From Dyella_B sp035690825 (GTDB lineage Bacteria > Pseudomonadota > Gammaproteobacteria > Xanthomonadales > Rhodanobacteraceae), in contig NZ_JBQCHP010000028.1 of assembly GCF_051954575.1 (NCBI RefSeq), forward strand, positions 1 through 64,000: a DNA stretch of 64,000 nt, given 5' to 3'. The position numbers and the translations under genes were made by a program. Below the pieces are notes generated by a model. It did no database searches. It was not told the DNA's origin and saw nothing but the letters and a program-made list of their open reading frames with translations. Of the stretch, positions 33,466 through 43,100 are shown in pieces; positions within the stretch are counted from its first letter, which is position 1; each line of letters starts with the position of its first letter.

Positions 33466-34854
33466 TTACCAGCCCAGCCACTGCCGCAGGGTCGCCAGCG
33501 GCCGGCGCAGCAGGTAATACGCCAACGGTACCCAGCGGCCATGGATGCGCGTGGTGCCCATCATGCCCAGCGCCGGGCGCGATCCATCGCCGATGAAACT
33601 GGCCTTGATGCGATAGGCAAGCACACCATCGGCGGTGGGTTCGGCCCGATAGGCAATGGTGTCGATGCGCGCCTCGTAGCTCACCAGGGGAGAGCTCTTG
33701 GGATAGAGCGTCAGAGTACTGCCCGGTTTCACCTCGACGTTTTCCGCCACCGGCAGATAGGCGGTCAGTTCCACATGCGCAGGATCGGCCAACAACATGA
33801 CTTTCTCGCCCACCGATACGGCGCGGCCGTTCCAGTCGTTGGGATCGGAAAACACCGCTACGCCGGCGCGCGCCGCCGTAACGTGCAGGCGCGCCAGCTG
33901 CGCCGCCGCATAATCGAGTTCCACTGCACTCGCTTCGAGCTTGCCTTTCTTCAGTGCAAGGTCGAGGCGATCCTTGTCGTCTGTCACGGCGAGCTGCGCC
34001 GTCTGGCGATATTCTTCCTGCGCCGCGTCGAAATTCTTGCGCGCCAGCGCGTTGCGCGAAGCAAGCGTCGTCGCGTCAAGCGAAAACAGCGGTGTGCCGG
34101 CGCTGACGCGCTGGTTCGGCTGTACGTCGAGCCGATCGATCACGCCGTCCAACGGCGAGCGCACCACGAACGGATCCTTGGCCGTCACCTCGCCCGGCGC
34201 CAGCACGCTCAAAGGCACTGGCGCGAAACATGCGAGCGCCAGCGCGATCAACACGCGTTTGCGCAGCTTGCCCTTGCGCAAAGCATTCGACGCGCGTGCG
34301 AACGATGAGGCGTGCGGTTCCAACGCACGCAGTGCATGCACCCAAACTTGCGCCAGCTCGGCCAGCAAGACCGTATCGTGGGCGCCGAAGGGCTCTTCGC
34401 GCGCAAACACGATCGCGCCCATCACGCGCTGCGAATCGACCAGCGGCAACCATAGCGCGTGGGCTGGCCACCATTCGCCCCAGTCGGCGGCGAGTTCGGC
34501 CGGCAGATCAGTGGCCGCAAATGGACGAGGCTGCACGTACCCGGGAACGGCGTCGGATGGCTGTACTGATGCTTGCTCGGGCAGCTGTCGCGCCAGTATG
34601 CGGCACACCGCGCCCAGCCACTGCACATAAGGAGCGCCTGGATCGCATTGCGGCAAACCCGAGACCGCGGCGACGGCGCCCGGCAACGCGCCGCCCGCAC
34701 GCCACCACGCTGCCTGGCGATACGGCACCAGGGCCTGGGTTTCGTTGACGATCGTAAAGGCAAGCGCCGCTTCGTTGGCCGCCGCGCGCGCGCGCGCCGA
34801 CAGCTGCCACAGCAACGCAAGCCGGCTCGCTTCGATATGGATGTTCCCGGTCAT
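33466..34854 (-). CDS. HlyD-family inner-membrane adaptor with N-terminal GAF-like domain
   Basis: A 462-residue protein. Residues 1-180 are cytoplasmic and look like a GAF domain (ALWLPLVDSQRVMGAIVFAREEPFG). One membrane helix lies near 200-220 (VLIALALACFAPVPLSVLA). A periplasmic HlyD-type adaptor follows, with the lipoyl half-motif FVVRSPLDGVIDRLDVQPNQRV, a helical hairpin (about 265-320), and barrel and membrane-proximal parts to the end. A sensor-like domain on an export adaptor is unusual and may tie export to a signal. It lies 8 bp after the preceding adaptor gene and 6 bp before the M50 fusion gene. Confidence 0.83.
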   Translation of the reverse strand: MTGNIHIEASRLALLWQLSARARAAANEAALAFTIVNETQALVPYRQAAWWRAGGALPGAVAAVSGLPQCDPGAPYVQWLGAVCRILARQLPEQASVQPSDAVPGYVQPRPFAATDLPAELAADWGEWWPAHALWLPLVDSQRVMGAIVFAREEPFGAHDTVLLAELAQVWVHALRALEPHASSFARASNALRKGKLRKRVLIALALACFAPVPLSVLAPGEVTAKDPFVVRSPLDGVIDRLDVQPNQRVSAGTPLFSLDATTLASRNALARKNFDAAQEEYRQTAQLAVTDDKDRLDLALKKGKLEASAVELDYAAAQLARLHVTAARAGVAVFSDPNDWNGRAVSVGEKVMLLADPAHVELTAYLPVAENVEVKPGSTLTLYPKSSPLVSYEARIDTIAYRAEPTADGVLAYRIKASFIGDGSRPALGMMGTTRIHGRWVPLAYYLLRRPLATLRQWLGW

Positions 34855-34862
34855 GATAGTCG

Positions 34863-35618
34863 CTACTGGCCGGCGAACTTGGCCCAGCCGCTCATGCCGG
34901 GCAACAGCTCGGGTGCGTCGCCCGCCAGCGCGGCGGTCACATCCACCGTCTGCGATACCGGATCGACGCGCGCCCCGATGCGTACGACGCGCGCCGCATA
35001 AGTTTTGCCCACTTCATCCACCTGCACACTGAGCGCATGACCGGTCTTCAGCCATGCAAGCCATTTCGACGGCACGATCATCTTCCACTCCAGATGACTG
35101 GTGTCCACGATCGTCAGCAACGGCTTGCCCGCTTCCACGAACTGATCCGGCGCGGCCGACCGCTTCACCACGCGGCCGGAAAACGGCGCGCTGATCGTGC
35201 AGTTGCGCACGGTGGCCTGCATGTAGGCGACTTCTGCGGCACTGGCCTTGGCCTTGCCGCGCGCCTGCGCCACTTCCAGCTCGCCCACCGAATGGAACTG
35301 GGCCAGCTTGGTATCGGCCTGCAGCAGTTCCTGCGCGGCTTCCGATTCGGCCTGCGCCCGGTGCAGTTGCGCGTTGTACAACGCGCAATCGAGCGAGACG
35401 AGCGTCTGCCCCGCATGGAACGCATCGCCGTCGCGAAACGGCAGCGTGGCGATCCTGCCGGCGATCTGGCTGGACAGCTCTACCTCGTCTCGCGAAACGA
35501 GCTGCACGCGGATACGTCCATCTTCTGCCGAGGCATGCGGCGCGTCCGTCGCCATACCATGCTGCACCGGCCACAACACGACGGCGATGCAGCCGAAAAC
35601 GATACTGCGCAAACTCAT
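34863..35618 (-). CDS. Periplasmic HlyD/RND-type adaptor subunit
   Basis: A 251-residue short adaptor with a signal peptide cleaved near GMA. Lipoyl half-motifs flank a helical hairpin: ELSSQIAGRIATLPFRDGDAF near residue 50 and CTISAPFSGRVVKRSAAPDQ near 138. A beta-barrel follows to the end (LLPGMSGWAKF). It has no membrane helix besides the signal. Its ATG overlaps the TolC stop by 4 bp, so the two are probably translated together and form part of the same envelope-spanning channel. Confidence 0.85.
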   Translation of the reverse strand: MSLRSIVFGCIAVVLWPVQHGMATDAPHASAEDGRIRVQLVSRDEVELSSQIAGRIATLPFRDGDAFHAGQTLVSLDCALYNAQLHRAQAESEAAQELLQADTKLAQFHSVGELEVAQARGKAKASAAEVAYMQATVRNCTISAPFSGRVVKRSAAPDQFVEAGKPLLTIVDTSHLEWKMIVPSKWLAWLKTGHALSVQVDEVGKTYAARVVRIGARVDPVSQTVDVTAALAGDAPELLPGMSGWAKFAGQ

Positions 35619-37156
35619 GACTTGCTTCCGTCTCCCTGGGCGAGCTCATCCCAGCGTTTCTGCTCTTCGGCGATTGCCTGCTCCAGCGCCGCCAGGTCGT
35701 GCGATTGCACGCTGTCGGGTACCGGATCCAGGCCGAGCGTGGCCAGCAACTGCCCATAGGAACTTTCCAGTTCACCGTAGCTTTCGTACAGGCGCAGCTC
35801 CGCCATCATGGCGCCGGCCGCGGCGCGGATTTCGTTGAGCTTGCCGATCGCGTTCGCGTTGGCGGCGTTGCGCGTGTGCTCCAGGATCTGCTGGTCCACA
35901 TCGTTCATCTGCTTGAGCAGTTCGAACTGCCGGCGCTTGGCGTCCAGCTCGGTGCGCGCGACGTGCACCTGTGTCAGCACCGCCATGGCCAATGCCTCGC
36001 GTTGCACCTTTGCCACATCGAGCTGGGCCTTGGCCGCACCGCGGATGTTCTTGATGTTCAGTACGTTGAGCAGGTTCCAGCTCACGCTCAGGCCTGCATC
36101 GCGCCAGGCATGGAAGGCCAGAAAGCTGTTGCTGTCGTAATGCTCGCCCAACTGCACCTGCAGGCCCGGCAGCAGCCGCGCCATCGCCTTGTGCGTTTCG
36201 TTGACGCTGATGCGCTCGTTGTAGCCCGCTTCGAGCAGCTCCGGCCGGCGTTCCAGCGCGGTGGTTTCCATCTGCGCGATCGGCATGTCGAAATGCGGTT
36301 CGTCGAAACCGGCCGGCGGCGACAAGGTGAATTCCTGGCCGGGATCGAGGTTCATCAGCGAGGCAAGCCGCGGCTTGGCTTCTTCGAGCTGATCGCGCAC
36401 CAGTTCCAGCTGGCGCATGATGTCGAGCATTTCATGGCGATAGTTCAGCGTATCCAACGGCGAAGCCACTTGCGCCTGTTGCGCGCGGCTGGAATCGTCG
36501 AGCGCCGCCTGGGCCTGCTGCAGCAACGGACCGATGCGATCGTGGATGCGTTCGGCGCCGGCCGCCTGCCAATACGCTTCGCGCACCTGCTGCATCAGCA
36601 ATTGCACCACCTTGCGGCGGCGCTGCTGCAATACCAGCACCCGGTCGGCCTGCTCCTTCGCCTCGTAGTAGCTGACGCCGAAATCGAGCAGGTTCCAGGA
36701 GAAGCCCAGATCCGCGGTGCGCATGTTCTTGTCGGTGGAATACGAGGGCGGCACCGTCGTTTCGCTGGGGTTGTCGAGCAGTACCGAACGCGAAGCCAGT
36801 TCGCGATTGCGCGTGGTATAGCCGGCCGCCGCGGTCAACTTCGGCAACAGATCGAAGTTGGCAAGGTCAAGCTGCCGCTGCGCCAGTGCCTCTTCCATCA
36901 TTTTCTGGCGGTTGTCGAGATTGAAACGGATGGCGCGTGCCAAGGCTTCATCCAGCGTGATCGGACCTTTCGGCGGCTGTTGCTGGCTGAGCATGTCGCT
37001 GCGCTCGGTCGCGGCCAGCTGCTGGCGCTCGGCATCCGTGAAAGGTTTCGGATGGATGGCGCAGCCGGACAGCAGCACTCCCGCCGCTATCGCAAGCATC
37101 AGCGGGGAGCGGGCAAGCCAGGTATGGATATGCGCGGCAGAAGAAGACGAGTTCAC
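35615..37156 (-). CDS. TolC-family outer-membrane lipoprotein
   Basis: A 513-residue outer-membrane channel protein with a lipobox (VLLSGC, cysteine 32). Two outer-membrane-efflux repeats rich in coiled-coil helices follow (AQRQLDLANFDLLPKLTAAAGYTTRN; FGVSYYEAKEQADRVL; ALERRPELLEAGYNERISVNETHKAMARLLPGLQVQ). It would supply the exit duct for the system. It lies 27 bp downstream of the giant surface-protein gene and overlaps the next adaptor by 4 bp, so this looks like one operon. Confidence 0.9.
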   Translation of the reverse strand: MNSSSSAAHIHTWLARSPLMLAIAAGVLLSGCAIHPKPFTDAERQQLAATERSDMLSQQQPPKGPITLDEALARAIRFNLDNRQKMMEEALAQRQLDLANFDLLPKLTAAAGYTTRNRELASRSVLLDNPSETTVPPSYSTDKNMRTADLGFSWNLLDFGVSYYEAKEQADRVLVLQQRRRKVVQLLMQQVREAYWQAAGAERIHDRIGPLLQQAQAALDDSSRAQQAQVASPLDTLNYRHEMLDIMRQLELVRDQLEEAKPRLASLMNLDPGQEFTLSPPAGFDEPHFDMPIAQMETTALERRPELLEAGYNERISVNETHKAMARLLPGLQVQLGEHYDSNSFLAFHAWRDAGLSVSWNLLNVLNIKNIRGAAKAQLDVAKVQREALAMAVLTQVHVARTELDAKRRQFELLKQMNDVDQQILEHTRNAANANAIGKLNEIRAAAGAMMAELRLYESYGELESSYGQLLATLGLDPVPDSVQSHDLAALEQAIAEEQKRWDELAQGDGSKS

Positions 37157-37183
37157 GTTGATAGCCCCAGTTCTATGTTCGTG

Positions 37184-40100
37184 TCAGTGGTGGTTGGCGG
37201 AGATGGAAGAGCGTGCCGCTAGCGTTTGCTCTTCAGGCCGTGCGGAGGTGGAACGAACCACGTGGAAGCTTTGCCGCTCGCGCTCGAACTGCTCGCTCAG
37301 CGAAGGTTTCGTACCGACAGGCGATGCATGCGCTGCGGCGCGATGAAGCGTGGCGTGCGAAGCATGCCCCTTGCCGAAGTCGACCACGATTTCGCGATAC
37401 ATCTGGTGCCCTTGCTGGTCGCGCGTGGCGACGAGCAGGCGCAGCTGATGCGGGCCGTGTGCGGGTGCGTGCCCATGCAGCTCGCCGGTTACGGCATCCA
37501 CGTGCACCCAGCCCGGCAAGGCACCGCCGTCAGGCTGCGCTACCTCGACGATGCGCGCGTTGGCGCCGATCCACGGAGCAAGCGCAAGCGTGAACGCGGC
37601 TCCCGGCGGGGCCGCATGATGCACGGTAGTGACCGGTAGATTGAACGGCGCCGTGATCGGTTCGGGCGCCGTCAACGGCTGTGCACGGACTTGCGTCTCA
37701 CCCAGCACGTCGCGGTGGCTACCGCCTTGCGCGCCGGGCACCGCGAATGTCGCGGTATGGAAAAGCAAAGTGGGCTCACCCAGCACGGGGTCTGCGGCCA
37801 GCGCGTTCAGCACGACCGGGTCGCTTGCCAAAACCACCTCGGCACCTGCTGTCGTGAGCACGGTGGACAGATTGGACGGTCCGGCAGGCACAAAGGTCTG
37901 GCCCTTGAAGCCGGCATTGACGGTGATCGTGCGCGTGGCAGCGGCGCTGGCTTCGGTGCCGTCATTCACCACGAAGGCAATCGTGCGACTGCCGGCTGCG
38001 GCGGTGAGCGATGTGTCCATATACGCCACCGCAGCCAATGCGGCCTGCCATTGTGCCAGCGTGGCGGTACCGCCGGCAGACGTAAGCGTCAACACGCCGG
38101 TCGACACGCTGTATGCGCCCGTGATGTCGCCCATGGTCGTGCTGTTATTGACAAACAACAGACGGTCTTCGCCGCGACGGAAGCCGGAGACGATAGATAC
38201 CGTGGCGCTCGCCAGCGTGGCGTTGTCGCGATCGGAGACAGTGATACCCGGATCGATCAATACCGGCGCGGTATGGCCGACGCCGCCGAAGACAGCCGAA
38301 CCGCTGGAGGTGGTGACAACCGGCGTCTGGTCGACATCCGTGACCGTCACCGTGCGTGCCGCGGCCGCACTGGTCTTGACGCCGTCATCGAGCATGAAGC
38401 TGACCGTGCGCGTGGCGTTGTTCGGCGTGACGGCCGTGTCGGTATAGGTGACGGATTTCAGCGCAGCCTGCCATTGCGCCAACGTAGCCGTGGCACCGGA
38501 CGAGGTGAGCGTGAGCACGCCGGTTGCTGCGTTGTACGAAGCGGCGATATTGCCCATCGTCGCGCCATCGTTGGTGAACGCGAGCACGTCCTCGCCGCTG
38601 TGGAAATGGCCGGTAATCGCCACGGTCGCCGAGGCGAACGTGGCATTGTCGCGATCGGACAAGCTGATACCGGCATCCACCGGCACCGGTGTCGATACCG
38701 TGTTGTCGCCCGCCACGAAGGAAGCGCTGCCGCTTGACGTGGTCACGATCGGCGTCTGATCCGTATCGGTGACGGTCACCGTGCGCGTCGCCGCAATGCT
38801 GGCCTTTACGCCATCGCTGACCGTAAAGCTGATCGTGCGTGTGGCGTTGTTCGGCGTAATGGCTGTGTCGGTGTAGGTGACCGCGTCCAGCGCCGCCTGC
38901 CACTGCGCCAGCGTAGCCGTGGCGCCCGATGATGTCAGCGCGAGCACACCGGTGGTCGCGTTGTACGACGCGGCGATGTTGCCCATCGTCGCGCCATCGT
39001 TGGTGAACGCAAGCACGTCTTCGCCACTGCGGAAGTTGCCGGTAATGGCCACGGTTGCCGAGGCCAGCGTGGCGTTGTCGCGATCGGACAAGGTGATGCC
39101 GCTATCGACCACCACAGGCGTCGATACGGTGTTGTCGGCGGCCACGAACGAAGCGCTTCCAACCGAGGTCGTCACGAGCGGGGTCTGGTCGGTATCAGTG
39201 ACGGTTACCGATCGTGTTCCGGCTACGCTGCTCTTCACTCCATCGCTGACCGTAAAGCTGATCGTGCGCGTGGCGCCGGCGGGTGTTATCGCGGTATCGG
39301 TATAGGTGATCGACTTCAGCGCTGCCTGCCATTGCGCCACCGTCGCCGTGGCACCCGAGGAGGTGAGCGTGAGCACGCCGGTCGCCGCGTCATAGGAGCC
39401 GGCGATGTTGCCCATCGTCGCGCCATCGTTGGTGAACGCAAGCACGTCTTCGCCGCTGTGGAAGTTGCCGGTAATGGCCACGGTTGCCGAAGCCAAGGCA
39501 GTGTTGTCGCGATCGGACAAGGCGATACCGTTGTCGATCACCACCGGCGTCGACACCGTATTGTCGCCGGCCACGAACGAGGCGCTACCGCTGGAGGTCG
39601 TCACGATCGGCGTCTGGTCGGTGTCGGCCACCGTCACCGTCCGTGCTGCCGTGTTGCTCGTATTGGCGTTGGCATCCAGCGCGGAGAAGCTGATCGTGCG
39701 CGTCGCCGTGTTGGGCGTGATGGCCGTATCCGTATAGGTGACGCTATCGAGCGCCGCCTGCCATTGCGCGAGCGTCGCCGTGCTGCCAGCGGATGCCAGC
39801 GTCAATACACCAGTCGCTGCGTTATAAGAGGCGGCAATGTTTCCATACGCGGTCGAACTCGTATTCGTGAACGAGAGCACGTCCTCGCCGGCATGGAAGT
39901 TGCCCGTGATAGCAACGGTTGCCGACGCCAAGGTCGCTGCGCCATCCGTCAGCGTCAGCCCTGCATCGATCGCCACCGGCGTCGATGCCGTGTTGTCTCC
40001 CGCCACGAACGAAGCCGAGCCAGGATCGGTCGTGATCGTCGGCGGGCCGAGCACGTCGACCGTGTCGGTTGCCGCCGCGCTGGTCTTGGTGCCGTCGCTC

Positions 40101-43100
40101 GTCGCGAACGAAATGGTGCGGTTGCCCGGCGTTGCGCTTGCGCCGGCCGAAAACGTCACAGCGCTCAGCGCGTGCGACCACTGCGCATCGTTCGACGTTG
40201 CGCCTGACGAGGTCAGCGTCAAGACGCCGGTCGCCGCGTTGTACGAACCGACGATGTTGCCGAAGATCGCCGAACTCGTATTGATGAACGTGAGCGTGTC
40301 GCCAGCATGGAAGCCGCTCGTAATCGAAACCGTCCCCACCGATTGCGTCGTGTTGTCCCGATCGCTGACCGAAATGCCGCCATCGATCGTCGCGGCCGAC
40401 GTGCCTGCTACGTAGTTCGTCGTCCCGCCCGTCGTCGTCACGATCGGCGTTTGATCGGTGTCGGTCACCGTCACCGTGCGCGTGGCGGTATTGCTGGTGA
40501 CAGCGGCCGTATCGACGGCCGCGAAACTGATCGTGCGCGTGGCGGTATTGGGCGTGACGGCTGTGTCGGTGTACGTCACCGCATCGAGCGCCGCTTGCCA
40601 TTGCGCCAGTGTGGCCGTTGCGCCCGACGACGTCAGCGTCAGCACACCCGTCGCCGCGTTATACGAGGCGGCGATATTACCGTACGTCGTCGCATTCGTA
40701 TTCGTAAACGCGAGCACGTCTTCGCCGCTATGGAAATTGCCGGTAATCGCGATGGTTGCCGACGCGAGCGTCGGTGCGGCGCCATCGGTGATGGTCAGCC
40801 CCGAGTCGATCGCGACCGGTGTCGACACGCTATTGTCGCCCGCTATGAACGCGGCCGAGCCCGAGTCGGTCGTGATCGTCGGCGGACCGAGCACGGCCAC
40901 CGTATCCGTTGCCGCGGCGCTAGTCTTGGCGCCATCGCTCGTCGCGAACGAAATCGTGCGGTTGCCCGGCGTGGCGCTTGAGCCCGCCGAGAACGTCACC
41001 GCGCTCAATGCGTGGGACCACTGCGCATCGCTCGCAATCGCACCGGGCGAAGTCAGCGTCAATACGCCAGTTGCCGAGTTGTACGAGCCGACGATATTGC
41101 CGAACGTCGTCGAATTGGAGTTGACGAAGGTCAGCGTGTCGCCAGCGTGGAAGCCACTGGTAATCGAGACCGTCCCGACGGACTGCGTCGTGTTGTCGAG
41201 GTCACTGACCGAGACGCCTCCGTCGATGGTGGCGGCCGAGATGCCGCCGACGTAGTTTGTAGTGCCGCCCGTGGTCGCCACGATCGGGGTTTGATCGGTA
41301 TCGGTGACCGTCACCGTGCGTGTAGCGGTGGCGCTGGTATTGCCGCCGCCGTCGACCGCCGTGAAGCTGATCGTGCGGGTCGCATTGTTCGGCGTGACCG
41401 CCGTGTCGGTATACGTGACCGACTGCAATGCGCTCTGCCACTGCGCAAGCGTCGCCGTCGCGCCGGAAGAGGTCAGCGTCAGTACGCCGGTGGCTGCGTT
41501 GTAGGAGCCCGCGATGTTGCCCATGGTCGAGCCATCGTTCGTGAACAACAGCAGGTCTTCGGCGCTTTGGAAACCACCCGTGATCGCGACCGTCGTCCTG
41601 CCCAGCGTGGTGGCGCTGCCGTCGGTCACCGTCAAGCCCGCATCGATCGCCACCGGCGTCGAGGCCGTGTTGTCGCCCGCGACGAACGCAGCCGAACCCG
41701 AATCGGTCGTGATGACCGGCGGCGCCGTCATATGGATCGTGTCGGCCGCTTGCGTGCTGTTCTTCGTCCCGTCGTTGACCTGGTACCAGATTGCGCGGTC
41801 GCCGTAGGTCGTGCTCGTGCTCGAGAACGTGACGGAGCTCAACGCGCTGGCCCATTGCGCATTCGTGGAGCCGCCGGCCGAAGTCAGCAGCAACACGCCC
41901 GATCCTGCGCTGTACGACGCTGCGATATCACCCATCGTTGCGCCGTCGTTCGTGAAGTTGAGCACATCGCCGCTGTGAAAGCCCGTCGTAACCGCCACCG
42001 TGGCCGACGTCTGTGTCGTGTTGTCCAGATCGCTCACCGTGACATGGCCATCGATCGTCACGCCCGATGATGCGCCGACATAGGCGGTCGTTCCCCCGGT
42101 CGTTGTAACGATCGGCGTCTGGTCGGTGTCCGTCACCGTCACGGTACGCGTAGCCGTCGCGCTCGTATTGCTAGCTCCGTCGACCGCGGTAAAGCTGATC
42201 GTGCGTGTTGTGTTGTTCGGCGTCACCGCCGTATTGGTAAAAGTCACCGATCGCAGCGCGCTCTGCCACTGCCCGAGCGTCGCCGACGCACCGGAGGATG
42301 TCAGCGTCAACACACCCGTCACCGAGTTGTACGACTGCTCGGTGATGTTGCCCATGGTCGAGCCGTCGTTCGTGAACGCCAGCACGTCTTTGCCGCTTTG
42401 TAAGCCGCCCGTGATCACGACGGTCACCTGGGAGAGCGTCGTGGCACTACCGTCGGTCACCGTCAAGCCCGCATCGATCGCCACCGGCGTCGAGGCCGTG
42501 TTGTCGCCCGCGACGAAGGCGGCCGAGCCCGAATCGGTGGTGATCGCCGGCGGCGCCGTCATGCTGACGGTGTCCGTCGCGGCCGCGCTCGTCTTGGTGC
42601 CGTCGCTGGTCGCAAACGAAATCGTGCGATTACCGTACGTCGTACTGGTGCTCGAGAACCTCACTGACGATAGCGCGCTGGCCCACTGCGTCGTATCGGC
42701 CGTCGCCCCCGCGGACGTTAGCGTCATCACGCCCGTCGCCGCGTTGTACGAACCCACGATGTTGCCCATCGTCGAACCGTCATTGGTGAACGAAAGCGTA
42801 TCGCCGCTGTGGAAGCCTGCACTCACCGATGCCGTGCCCGATGCTTGCGTCGTGTTATCGAGGTCGCTGACCGAAATACCGCCGTCGATCGTCACGGCGG
42901 ACGTGGCGCCGACGTAATTCGTCGTGCCGCCGGTCGTCCTCACAATCGGCGACTGGTCGGTCACCGTCACCGTTACGTCACGCGAGACCGTGCTGCTCGT
43001 GTTGCCGGCACTGTCCACCGCCATGAAGCTGACGGTGCGCGTGAGGGCGTTAGGCGTCACCGCCACGTCGGTGTATTTGACCGAATCGAGCGCGCTCTGC

